DNA from: Zychaea mexicana
Taxonomy: Eukaryota > Mucoromycota > Mucoromycetes > Mucorales > Lichtheimiaceae
Direction of reading: 5' to 3'
NCBI RefSeq assembly: GCF_025766255.1
Contig: NW_026516691.1
Coordinates: 1 to 64,000 of the forward strand
Length of the DNA: 64,000 nt
In this document: one piece after another, positions 33,534-45,288 of the stretch
Layout of the letters: each line of letters begins with the position of its first letter
Position numbering within the stretch: the stretch's first letter is position 1
Translations under genes and position numbers: made by a program
Notes under the pieces: generated by a model
Databases searched by the model: none
Seen by the model: only the letters and a program-made list of their open reading frames with translations
What the model was told of the DNA's origin: nothing

Positions 33534-36500
33534 GTTCCAGAAGGTTTGGTCTGTTTCAGAATGGGTTGGCTATTAAGTAATCTAATACCTTTTTTGGCTC
33601 TGCTCTTATAAGTACAATTGATACAAGAAAAAAAGGAGAAAGAGACGCAGGAAAATAAAAGTTACCGCCACCGTTGCAGCAGCTGCACGATAAAAAAAGG
33701 ATGACTAAAGGGAAGCAATATGTAGATCACATATTGTCTGCATAACTTAGCAGCATACGCAAGTGATGATGAGCAGTAGATGCTTACAGAAAAGCCTCCT
33801 CAACGTACAGTGACATCGTGTTGATGCTACATCTGGTAGGAGCAGGCTTGTAAATAAGATATGTAGTATAAAAAAGAATAAAAACAGACATTAGGATGTA
33901 AAACGTAGCTCAGCCCACCAAGAAGCATCCCTAGACTGAGAATATACCAACATTGTGTTGTCGATAACTGATCGCGACTGTGTCGGATACGCAAAATAAT
34001 AAGTAGTTCAGTTTATCTATGCTTGCAGCCTGTAATACAGTAGTGGGTAGCGTACTTTGCTGCCCCCCACCCGCTGATTTCATGTAAAGTTACACAGCAA
34101 CTATCAAGTTATGATATGAGATGTTTGCCCGATATGAGACGCTTTGGCCAGGTATTTTTATGCAAGCGCTACTTGAAACTGATGTACCATTTTATCAGCA
34201 GTTTTTGAATACCCACTGAAGCTATAGCAGCCTCATGCTCTGTCGAAGGATGCGATCCCGGTACAACGTTGCCATAAACGCCGATTGTTAGATTTTAATA
34301 GAGAGTATCACCTAACAGAATATCATAATCGGAAACGCTAGCAGTAGTGTTCCCTAGGCATTTCAGCAGGTAGACTTAGATACAGATCGCCAGTAATCAT
34401 TGAGTTCGGAATACATATGTCCAGCATCAAAGCTCTGCAGCATAAAAACTCAGTGTATCCTAAAAAAAAAACTAAATTGTATCCAAAAGCACCGGGATGT
34501 AGCGGAAGCTACTAGCAAGTCACACGAAGCTAAATTAATAGATTACACTGACACCCTCTATAAGCATCAATCCCACCCCAACTACAACAATCATATAATA
34601 GTCATCACCTTCGATCACCACCCATAGCACCCCTATATCTTATATCCGTCATCAAGTATAAATGTCAGTGTTTTGAGCAGTAATCAATCTTTAGTTCTAT
34701 CATCATACATCTTCATATATTATTCCAATTCTATCCCAGTCAATCAAGTCATAGCTGTAACACGGGATCGATCACTTGTTTGGTTGACCAGATGCTACTT
34801 AGTGTATATGGAGTGATTAAGTGCCCGGATGTGAGTTGGATGATCACATAATACCTTAACTCTCATTAAATTGCCGTTTCGAAAGTGAAGTGTAAATGCT
34901 GTTTGTGTTGGCGAACAAAATGTTTCTTCCTGGCAGTACATTGGCTGCTCCACGCAAAAAGAAGAAACTGCCCAACATTGATAGAGTCGCAACTTGTCTT
35001 GATTTTGTTAATTCCCAATTGATTTACATAATCTAACGGAAGAGAAGTAATGGGCGGCTATTGGTACCTGTACTTCATCACTACCAAAATCACTTGTGAT
35101 TGAAAGTAAGCTTGAAAAAATTCTATAATCAAAGATGTACCACTCTTCTTCCTTGGGTGTGCTACTTATAATAGTTGCCACATACCTAACAATGGTTCGC
35201 AATATTGACGTTTTCTCAATTGCCTTTGGATGGCCACCTGATCACATTGTCACACATCCCCTTGCCACATGGAATGGAACGAACAAAATAAACTTTCTTT
35301 CTTGAAGGATGCAAGCTTGTGTCCCTGTATGTCGCCTACTTTGTTTCAGGCAAAATCCTGCATCATCCTATTGCAGTAGCTTGTAAAAATAAGAACAGAA
35401 ATGTTTGCAAAAGTGAGCCGTGTTGTAGTAGTGAGATTACCGTTTTTGCTATGCAGTTAACCGCACGACAGTCAGCAAAAGGTGACATGTGTACTTGTAT
35501 AACAATGTCGTTTAGGCATCAGTGATGACAGTAGCGGCTATCACTGTGTATAAGTACGAAGAAGAACAACATGGCGCGGGTGCATGCTTTGTTTGTTTTA
35601 TTTCCGGATAACAGCTTCGAGTCTGTCGTGTTACTCAGTTCTTCCATAAGCTGTCCACAGTCTATATGAATCAAGTTTCTTCCAGAAATTCTTGTTCTAA
35701 CAGCTGTTTCGGAAGAGTGGATGAATATAACCAGACTCTCTACTACTAATTGCACTGTTAGTGGGTAGGCACGTCGTAGTATACAGATGATGTTTAATCG
35801 ACTCCTTTTGTATTGTCTTTTGAATACTGATTCGCTAAAGCCAACTCTTTCCTTGCGTGTAGCAACAGATCTGACAGATTTTTTGATGGTATGCCACAAA
35901 AAAAATGGTACGATGCGGCTATCCCGTTTAGCTGCCACTACCAGAATGTGTGTCGGTGTGGAGGGATGACGTGGGCATCTTGCTCAAAGAATCTTCCATG
36001 CAATTGAGCGGAGAAATGCCATTTGTAAGAGATAAAGTAGGAAACTAAAAAAAAATCGAATAACCAATGCGACTGAAATGAAATAGTATTATGGTTAAGG
36101 AAAGGTATGGTTTGCCATGAATAAAGGCAAAATGTATTCAATAAAGAAAGGCTCGATTCAAGGCAACCAACAGGATCGGACCTCGCGTTCAAAATGTGGT
36201 ACAACCCTCGCTGTTTGAATACTGCTAAAATTGTGTGCACGGCCGCTGCCCACCAACTGATTGTATAAAATCCCCAGAGCAGAGGGGGACCTTTTCATTC
36301 GGTTACAAAAGAAAAGAGGCTTTTGCTTATGAGCTGTAATTGACATGAGAGTTTTCTACCATGTCTACAAGCGCTTATGGGGAATGTCTGATATCGAAGA
36401 GTTGGGCAATCACTAGATAATAAATGAGATGGAAAAAGAGAAAACCAGAGTGCAGGTCGGAGATTGCACCTCGTGCTCGTTGTTATGTTTTGTACATTAC

Positions 36501-36980
36501 GCTTTTTGTTGCATTACGGGTTCCGAGAGCCTGCAAGTTGGCTATTTTTAAATTTGAAGCACGATTGAGGGGAGACAGCTACTTGAACGGTGAGACACAG
36601 TATGGAATTCTACCATGTAATTGCGATCATCGCCTTTAATTACCCCCCAAACTGATATCCCTTCGTAAAGACTAGAGAAAGAGAGCGATGGTTAGCCAGT
36701 TACGCAGATAAACCGCTATATTGAATGTGGATATTGTGATCGCATTAATTACCAGGCAACGGTAACTAGCACGCATTACCATGGTTGTGGATATCGCGCT
36801 AAGAAGAAAAGGGTCCTGTGCATTTCCCATAGCACCGCGCTATAACCAACAGGCCCCCATTTAAACAACAATCCACGCGCGCGTATGCACTGTATGTATT
36901 GCGGTAGCCTAATTGTCACTGTGTCACCTATACCGGATTGTGCTACAAGAAATTTAAAAAAGTTTTTTGAGCGAGAGAGT
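33534..36980. other. Long intergenic region, no convincing gene
   Basis: Several ORFs of 60-140 codons lie here, the longest at 35519-35938 on the minus strand. A minus-strand pair at 34795-35202 could be two exons of something (ending PKEEEWYIFDYRIF and CWAVSSFCVEQPMYC). None has a recognisable motif or consistent splice signals. Confidence 0.4.
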
Positions 36981-36982
36981 CG

Positions 36983-36990
36983 TATATAAG
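36983..36990 (+). promoter_or_regulatory. TATA box of the wall-protein gene
   Basis: TATATAAG about 120 bp upstream of the ATG at 37105, followed by a pyrimidine-rich leader (TTTCTTTTCTTTTTCTCTTC), a layout typical of strongly expressed fungal genes. Confidence 0.55.
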
Positions 36991-37104
36991 CGACCCGGTG
37001 TGCCCCCTTCCTATCCGAGTTTCTTTTCTTTTTCTCTTCATTCATTCACTCTACTCTAAATACCACTCCTTACCTTTCTCTCACATCTCCCTCGACCTAT
37101 CATC

Positions 37105-37867
37105 ATGAAGTTCTCCGTCGCTGCCGCTCTTTTCTCCTTCGCTGCCACCGCCTATTCCCAGGGTATCTCTGTCATCTCGCCCGGCCTTGGTGTAAGTCTT
37201 TCTCACAACAGCAACAAAACATCGAGATTGTGAAAGAAGAGAAGAATAGGAAAAACTGAAATTTTGGGAATATGTCAATTGATATAGGTTGAGTGGAAGG
37301 CTGGCACTACCCAAATGGTCACCTGGAGCATCAACAGCACTGCTCCCGCCAAGACCATTCAGAAGCTCACTCTCCGTGGTGGTGCTTCCAACAACCTCGA
37401 CGTCGCCTACATCATCAGCAACACCGCCTTCGATGCCAGCACCGGCAAGTACGAATGGGCCATTGACAGCAAGACCGAAACTGCCGTTTCTTGTATGTAT
37501 CTCTCTCTCTCTCTGTGTGTGTGTTAAACATTTAATGCATTGTATATAACTGTTTAGCTCTCCGTAATTGCAATTTTATACTGATATACGCGCATGAATA
37601 GACTCTGTTGAAGTTACCACCGACACCGGTTCCAGCTACTCGCCCTACTTCTCCATCATTGGTGCTGCCCCCGGTACCACTAACAACACTTTGTTGGGTG
37701 TCCAGCCTGGCGACAAGACCAGCTCCGCTTCCGGCTCCTCTACTGCCGACGCTGACAATGCTGAGAGCTCCACTGAGACTGAGGATAATGAAAGCGCTGC
37801 CTCGACCCTCAAGCTCGGTGCCTTGGTTGGTGCTGTTGCCGCTGGCACTGCCGTTGCTCTTTTCTAA
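37105..37867 (+). CDS. GPI-anchored Ser/Thr-rich Kre9/Knh1-type cell-wall protein, 185 aa
   Basis: Secreted protein probably held at the plasma membrane or wall by a GPI anchor. Exons are 37105-37191, 37288-37492 and 37602-37867, in frame. A clear signal peptide (MKFSVAAALFSFAATAYSQG) is followed by one Kre9/Knh1-like N-terminal domain (ISVISPGLGVEWKAG, MVTWSINS, then KYEWAIDSKTETAVSYSVEV). A Ser/Thr/Glu-rich stalk and a hydrophobic C-terminus (LVGAVAAGTAVALF) fit GPI attachment. In yeast, Kre9/Knh1 act in beta-1,6-glucan assembly. In filamentous fungi this domain is common in abundant wall proteins of unknown role, so a specific function is not implied. Confidence 0.85.
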
Positions 37868-39277
37868 GCAGCTTTAGATAGAGTTACTTCTTTTTTCCCT
37901 CTTTCCTCGTTTGTTATCCATTCCATTCCCTCCTGTTGTATCCAGTAGCATTATAATACTACGTACTTAGCTTCTTTTTTAAAAAAAACCTCTTAATGAT
38001 TTATTTGTTCCACTAGCATATAAGAAAACCAAACCAAATGTTGTAACTATTATTGTGTCATGTCTGTATTGTCTTTGGGTACTGGAAAAGAGAAAGGGCG
38101 GGAGCGAAAGGTATGCTCGATCGGCCCCAGGTTGTACATTGGAGTAATACAAACTCGTGCACGAATTATCGAGCCTGTGCAACCACATCTCCGATGTATT
38201 TAGCTATTACGAGATAATTGGTTGCCACCACTTTGCTCAATTCTTTCCTTTTATTCACATGCAGGCGGGTGTCAGAACGAACCGCTTCGCTTGAAACCAT
38301 TTGCTTCTTAGTTTCAATCTACTGCATAGTTGTCCGGACATGCTTGTGTTATTTGTTAAAAACATCGTGGCTCTGTTTGAACTTGTGTAAGAAGTATAAG
38401 CCGACGATGCATATTGCACACATACTGCCATATTCTCATTATTATTAGTAAGATTTTTTGAAGCGATTAATTTTGGGCAAACACATTCACGCTTATCTAG
38501 CTGTCAAAAATGTTAGTCGTAGCACCTCGATTTTTTTAAGCAAGTTCCCTCTGATACTTCTCGGATGAAAAAGTTAAAAAGTAGCCACAAGAGTTATCCA
38601 TCCATTACTTTTAGGTGCTCGTTTGGTCAAGTAACTAGATCGGATGCTAGTGGGGCTGTTGTAAAATTTCGATGAACAACCTCCACACCGTCCATTCTAC
38701 ACCGGGTGCAGCGATTCTGCGTTTCAAAAGGCCCCAATAAGAGAATTACTTGATGGTCTAACGAAAAGAATGCAGAAAGACTTGTAATTTGAGATATTCC
38801 AAACGGCTACCTCTCATACACAAAAAGCAAAAGAATGCAAAAACCAAGAGACAATTACTAGCGAGGCGACGATTAGATGATACAATTACAATACTCAATG
38901 ATCAAGACGTTGCCTAGCGACGTAATTTAGTCAGTTTCCAGATTTTCCACTTCTGCCACTTGGTAGTAACAGCAGAATATCCAGCTTTGATAAGCTCATT
39001 TGAAAAGAGCACTTATCCACGAAAAGATCCCCATGATCCAGCGGCCTACTACTATTAGCATGAAAATATGCCATGTTTGTAATTCCACTCTTTTTTTTTA
39101 TTCCCAAACTGGTAATATTGCGTGCGTAGAAATATGATGTTGTTGTGTAGTTTTAGGAGATGTCGTGTATATATATATTTACATAATCTTTTGTGTGTGT
39201 GTGTGTTGTGTGTGTAGAGAATTGTAAGTTGGTTTTAAAAAGAGTTATTACACTGTGCATGTGTGTGGGATTCACCT
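37868..39277. other. Intergenic, no gene seen
   Basis: AT-rich, with T runs and a TG microsatellite near 39193-39220. Nothing coding is supported. Confidence 0.5.
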
Positions 39278-39583
39278 CTAATGGGCAACTTTGTGTGCAT
39301 GCTTGATTTCACCATAGCAATGGCTACATAAATGATGCATCAATTTGCTGTTTCCGCATGCTGGACATTGGGTGACATTTTCTTTGTTCTCCAGGCCCTT
39401 GTTGGACGCGCGCATTCGCTTTTTCGAGTGTGAGGTCTTCTTTTTCGGAGCAGCCCAAAGGAATGGTTCGAGCCAAATGGGGGTTTTAAATGTGCCTGCA
39501 GTTGCTGCAAGTGCACCCAATCGAGGTGCTTGTGTCGTTAATGAGGGCAATGAAAAGTGGTATCCAAGTCGTGCAAGTGCCAT
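39278..39583 (-). CDS. MRPL32: Mitochondrial large-subunit ribosomal protein bL32m, 101 aa
   Basis: Component of the mitochondrial large ribosomal subunit. A basic/hydrophobic targeting presequence of about 45 residues is followed by the diagnostic start of the mature protein, AAPKKKTSHSKKRMR. A zinc-binding pair follows, CPACGNSKLMHHLCSHCY (CxxC...CxxC). Length is normal, and a single uninterrupted ORF suffices. In yeast the precursor is matured by the m-AAA protease near the position equivalent to WA/APKKK; that step is inferred here from the family. Confidence 0.93.
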   Translation of the reverse strand: MALARLGYHFSLPSLTTQAPRLGALAATAGTFKTPIWLEPFLWAAPKKKTSHSKKRMRASNKGLENKENVTQCPACGNSKLMHHLCSHCYGEIKHAHKVAH

Positions 39584-41734
39584 TGTTGTTGCTGTCTTTT
39601 ATTATCAAAGATATAAAAGTTGAGAGAGTGTATTGTATGGCAGCTCAACTTTGGGACGCGCAAAGCCACCATCCCCTAGCAAAGGGGTGGGGGGCTGCCC
39701 CTCTCATACTCCGATCAAGCGCCGCATCTCGATCTTTTGGTACCGTTACTGCTACCTACATGAGGCCTGGGTTCCTGTAATCTGGGAACGGCTTTTGATG
39801 AGCTTTGTTTTTGTAAGGAGCCGGACATACCTGTCATAAAAGGAGACATTCTTCTATATGTGTGTGGCGTATCTATTGCTTAATAAACGTGTACAACTAC
39901 CTCCGATAATGATGAAGAAAGGTTGTTGTTGTCGCTGCTGTCGGAAATATAACCTTTGAGCTGAAGCACTATCACGAATGCTATGTCTGTATGACTTGCA
40001 TGTTTATTTATTCAAACAGAATAGTCATCATCTTAAAACGTTTTTATAATAGGGGTCTGGGAAAATTTCTTCGAGCACATTGGTACACTAAACGAGAATC
40101 AATTTGTTTAGATGATGTTCTAGATCTGCAGATGTGTGCGCAGCCATAATAAAGAATGCAAAATACAATGCTGCTAGAGAAGAAGGTTACAAGGTTCTAC
40201 GGCGTACTATAGACAATAAAACAAGCTACAATAGAGCAGCATGCCATAACTTTAATTCACTAAGCAACAAGTAGAATGCAATATCACTATATAGTAACGT
40301 TTTGTTTTGTTATTTGTTGTGTAAAGCAATCCACTCCCTATAACAAGGATTGATGGGGAGCTATTTGTTGAAAGAAAATTCTAACACGTAAAGGAGATGA
40401 CTCAAAAGCACAAAAACAAAGTTTATCATGTCCACTTGCATTACCATCAACGGAGTAAATGATCATATACGGTTCTGCTTGATGAATGGCCCAAAAGACA
40501 ATATTACAAACGAATAGTAGCGTAGCATGGTAATGCAAATTGACGAATGAGCAGTAGAAAAGAGCCTTTCCAGAATAATCACAACCGTCCACGGATGCTA
40601 TAATAAAGATGACACAATACGCACTCTAACCTAGGGATCAGTAAAGTAGAGAGAAAGTTTACAAAGAAGGGAGTTACAACTGTATATTGGGTGAATGGAT
40701 GATGAGGGATGATGATAATGATGATCATGGGCAAAAGATTAGAGAGAGAAAAAAAAAGAGAAGAGAGGAACGCCATCATCTGATATATTGTATGCTTGCC
40801 GGGTTTCGGATCGATAATGATGACAGTAACTAGCTGCTATGTATGAGTAACTTATTCTACCTTCTTAGCAGAACATTTCTAATCGGTCATTGCACTGCAT
40901 AGTTTCTGTCTTGTATGCTTTGTGTGTATGCATTTCTATAGGAACAATAGTTTTGAATTGTCTAATGCATCTTTATTATGTTTGGAAAGAGCCCGAACTT
41001 ATCACTGATGAAACTGATCGAAGCAGCAGAAAACCCGTAAATAATAGCATTGTCCCAAATAGTAAGAGGAACGAGAGAAGGAGAGGAGGAACGGGGCCCG
41101 CCGCCCGTCGTCCTTTCCTTCTTCGTTCTCCCCACCCCCCCCCCTCGCACACCACCTTTTTAGAAAACATGAGCACCCACTGTACAGAGTGGCGCCGTAG
41201 GATAGATCCTGCTGAACTTTTATTATAGGTGCCCATAAAAAATAACAAACATAAAGCCACGGGTATAGGATCTGTTATTTGGGTCTGGTGAGTATATGTG
41301 GTCCAGTTTGTAGGCAGTACATACTAATTTAAGCTCAGAGTCTTATGGGTATGCCATGAGTGGGGTATGGTTTTGCAAAGAGTCAGAAAAGAGTGACCCT
41401 GTTCAACCACCATGATCCGGGTCAGATGACCCAGTGGAATCACCTTGAAAAAAAAAATAATGTTATCTGGACCCAGGAGGTCCCCTTTGGAAACTTGATC
41501 CTCAACCAAGACACTAACCCAACACCCCCTCCCATTACAGCATCTAATACCACGCATCCCTCCGGCACCGTGCCTGACGGATATGCTTTTGCCTTCTATA
41601 TATATTTGGTTACTGACTCTCCTTCTTTCCTTTCTCTACTTCTTCTTTTCAATTGTGATAAAAGGAGTACTGTTGCCGCCCTGCCCTTTTGTTTTTTGTT
41701 CCACTATCTTATTTTCTCCACAATTTATAACGCT
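39584..41734. other. Intergenic; possible small membrane-protein exons at 40350-40780 (minus)
   Basis: On the minus strand a hydrophobic ORF at 40338-40592 contains FVNLHYHATLLFVCNIVFW and is preceded by a plausible TTATTATAG acceptor. Another hydrophobic ORF lies at 40579-40779. They might be exons of a small membrane protein, but no family is recognised and the chain cannot be confirmed. A GGGTCAGATGACCC inverted repeat lies near 41418-41431. Confidence 0.25.
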
Positions 41735-43202
41735 ATGGCTTTCTCAATTCCCATTTATCGTGTATCGGACGTCCATGCTGACAAGGTAATGAATTTATGC
41801 GGGCAAAAGGAATTGGCTTTTCAGATATAATATATGTGGAATGGGCAGTGGAGTGGTAGCCTAGTATATCTCTAGCATCATATATTGTATCAGCAATTAT
41901 GCTCATCATCCTATTACGTGGTATATTGAACGAAATTTAGCAACCGAGCACGCGTGGTGTATTGCCACTGACACCGTCTCCCACTACAGCATCCTCCTCC
42001 TCCTCGTATTCTTCGGGTCACCTAGAAGTGTCCCACTATACAAAGCGGCATGGTAGGTTTTGAAAGAAAAGGCTATATTATCTGTGGTAGTGTAGAAAGC
42101 AAGAGCCGGCCGGGGAAGGCCCGATGCATTATTATTTTTTGGCCCAGAAGAAGACATGCTAAAAATAACTGACCTATTGCTCGTCCTTTTCTCAACTTCC
42201 ATGTTGTATATACGTGTCTGTATATGCAGAAGCAGACCACCACAGTCGACAACCACTGAAACAATCTCCGTCATCTTATCGGTGCAATACCAGCAATTAT
42301 AACAACAAGCGCCGATATGGTTCCATAACGGATCACCAGAATGCAGCATTTCTAGGTAATATATAAAGTCTTTATATTTCCTTTTAAGTCTCTTTGTCTA
42401 ATCTATCTCTCTCTCTCTTCTTGTATTCTTTTTCTTCTCTCCTTGCAATAACCAAGATTCTTCAGGCCCTTCAACAGCACGCTCAATCAGAAACGACGAC
42501 GACGACACTGCGAGTATAAGAAGCGTTTCCTCAAGCGGTAGTGAAGCCTCATTTAAAACTGCCACAACAACAACAGCAGCAGAAGCAGCAGCAGCTAAAT
42601 TTGCAAACACTCAACTTGACATGCCACCGACACCACCACACACAACCGTGAGTCCCAATGATAACGACGAAGGTCTCTATCTATTATGGACACATCAGCT
42701 GCTTCGAGAGCGAGGATTTAAGCCACCTCCTTGCCGTTTAAAAGAAAATGACGTAGATGTCTTGGCCAAACAAGACGTAACGGGACACGACGAAAATAAT
42801 TATCAACATCATCGTCTTGGCCGCCACGATAACGATGAAGATAAAGAAGAAGAGGAGGAGGAGGAGGAGGACGAAGATGATAGCGACGACAGTCGGAGCA
42901 CCGATAGTAGCCTTACAGACGGAGACAACGATAAAGAGTCATCTTTATTACTAACGACTCCCGATATCGCTGACTATGGCAGCAGAATGCAAATGTACTC
43001 GTCATTCAATTCATGTGCATCGTCGTTCACGGGTAGCCGTTCACAGCAACCCGAATACTTTCACCACCGACCTTCCGCAGCATCGTCGTCGATGCATCTT
43101 TCTGCCGCCGCAAGGCATGCAGCCGAAGATGAAGACGAGCAAGACAAGCCTCTGTCGTTTTTTGCGTCATTTTTTGGAGCCTGTTTCTCCTGCCGTCGCT
43201 GA
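41735..43202 (+). CDS. Unrecognised four-exon gene, acidic Ser-rich 344-aa product
   Basis: Exons 41735-41785, 41941-42052, 42230-42355 and 42457-43202 join with exact phases and give one open frame of 344 residues. This is far longer than the last exon alone (which could start internally at 42621). The product begins MAFSIPIYRVSDVHADK. A Ser/Thr/Asn-rich region follows (YGSITDHQNAAFLD, TASIRSVSSSGSEASFK). Then comes a short ordered-looking segment, GLYLLWTHQLLRERGFKPPP, a strongly acidic Glu/Asp run, and a C-terminus SFFASFFGACFSCRR whose cysteines could be lipid-modified. Mostly disordered. I recognise no domain; the segment around LWTHQLLRERGF is the best candidate for a conserved core. 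The splice model is my inference from sites and phase. Confidence 0.65.
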
Positions 43203-44586
43203 AAACGTACGATACATGAACCCTCCAACCCCCTCTATACATCATATACTCCTCATTTACATTCACATGAGCATTTCAAAAAAATACCTGTCGTTTTCTT
43301 TTTATTAAATACAATTGATGGTCGTTGTTGGAGAGAACGTGCGTGTGTGTACGTAATATGAAAGGGCGTGCTATATAACTGACCAGCAGCCACACACGTA
43401 TGTTTCGTTATATATATTATTAATAATAAATAATAACAATAGTCATATACTTACCATCGAGTGTTGATGAGGGTGCGTTCAATGTCAGTTCTTCAGGAAC
43501 ATAATGCATGTGTGTGATGTAGTACAATGACTCGGGCAGCAGCGGCATTTTTTTTATTGATTGCACTTGCGCCTAAACCCCACCACGTAGCATACAATAT
43601 ACTTGTTGTTTGAGTAGATAGATTCTATTTCTTTTAGAAACCACTGATCTGCATCGTGACCCCTCGTGACGCACCGGGGCCAATGAAAGGTAACGTGTAT
43701 CTTGGCTCCATTGTTCCTATTTCTTCTTTCGGGTTTGATCTAGTCATCATCATACTGTCCAGTAACAACAGCAGTGAGTGGTTGTAGTACACTTCAGTCA
43801 TGTCGCCCCGATTAGAAAAGAAGAATGGCCAGTGCTCAAGGCCATGCTACAAAGACATGAATGACCTTGTTGCAATGTTATATGTTTGAACGATCCTACC
43901 ATCTGGGGTAGTAGTACAACAACAGTATCATCGTCATGAAGCTCCCCTACCACTTTGTAGGGTTACGGAAACAGAGGCGTCGGTAGTATTAGTAGTTTTT
44001 ACTATCCAACCAAGGCAAGGAGAGAACAGCTTGGATACTTTGAAAGAAGCTTCTACAAAGACTTTTTTTTTTGATATAATGCACGGAGCATCCCCACTTT
44101 TGCACCGCCCCCACCCCTCAAAGTTTACTTGTTGTACTCCTTCCTTCCTTCTCGACTACCTACTCCCCCCCAACACCAACACATATTCGTCAGCTGCATG
44201 CTCCATGCAACTCTTTGCATATGAGCCTGGTGTGATGTAAGAATGTGTCTGCTCGTCCAATGACAGCTTCAAGACCAGGGTCGCATAGCGCTGTTTCCAA
44301 TTCTCATTCGCTGATGGCATGGCCTGCTTCGCAATTATAAGACGCTTTTGATGCCATCAGTATACCTGCATCTCTATAGGATACGCATGTATCCTTGCTC
44401 ACTCACTCTTTTCCGATGCTGACCACTTTGCTGACCACTTTGCTAAACACACATCAGAAACACACTTCCATCCATCCATCCATTCATTTTACGGATCCGT
44501 ACGACAGCACTGTGCTAAATCGTTCGCTCTATGTATAGGCGTTGCTGTGTAAGGTTGATGGTGACAAGGCTGCTTATGTTTTATTA
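43203..44586. other. Intergenic; one small candidate exon on the minus strand
   Basis: At 43548-43455 (minus) an ATG opens 31 codons (MPLLPESLYYITHMHYVPEE...) ending exactly at a GTAAGT donor, which looks coding, but no continuation is recognised. The rest shows no gene. Confidence 0.25.
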
Positions 44587-44932
44587 TTAAGCTTGTTTCT
44601 TGGACATTTCGTCCAATTCCTTCTTGATGGCATCTGTGGTCTTTCGCTGTTCAGCGAGAACGTTTTTCAAAGCCTTGATCTTTTCAGCCTCCTACACACA
44701 CACACATATTACAAGGAATTGTCAGCTTTTTTGTGTAACCTTCTTTACGTTGTGATTACGCAAGAAAAAAAGAAAGACGTACAGCCTGTCGTGCCCACAT
44801 ATTCTCAACTGCCTTTTCCTTGTCATTCCAACCCTTGGATTCTGCGGTGGCTCCTTCAGTATTGCCGTGAATGTTTGCACGTTGCATTTTGATGTGTCTA
44901 GCACGTTGTAAAACCCGAGTGGCACGTTGCAT
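44587..44932 (-). CDS. INH1: Mitochondrial F1Fo-ATPase inhibitor IF1 (IATP family), 84 aa
   Basis: Small matrix protein that blocks ATP hydrolysis by F1 when the membrane is de-energised. Exons 44932-44783 and 44691-44587 join in phase at a GTACGT donor. A basic amphipathic N-terminus (MQRATRVLQRARHIKMQR) fits a mitochondrial presequence. The core GWNDKEKAVENMWARQAEAE corresponds to the inhibitory helix, and EAEKIKALKNVLAEQ starts the long C-terminal coiled coil. Length matches the family. The gene lies 356 bp downstream of the V-ATPase C gene on the same strand, with its own leader. Confidence 0.82.
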
Positions 44933-45288
44933 GGTTTGATGAGTTTTGTTGTTGTTTCGAAGAAAAAGTGGAATAATAATTGTTCATGCAAACGCAAAAA
45001 TAAATGAAATAGCCCCCTTGTAAACACGAATGCATATGGCTGTGTGTTTCACCCCGATAATCCCCACCCCGGAAAATACAGAGAAGACGGCTTCTTTTGT
45101 TTCTGAGTAAACCCCACCTTTTGTATTTGACGGTTCAACAAAGTGTTCAGGTGGAAAGAGAGTAAAAGAGGGGAAAGAAAGAAAAAGGGCTCTTGTGTCG
45201 GAAACTGCCGATGACTTTATTCTTTTCGTAGGTTAGCGTACAGTATCTACCCAAAATGAGTGGAAAGAGATCGGCCTTGTGATCGTTT

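Noticed and set aside
41984..42349. 121-codon minus-strand ORF
   Set aside because: It overlaps two exons of the plus-strand four-exon gene whose joined frame is open with exact phases.
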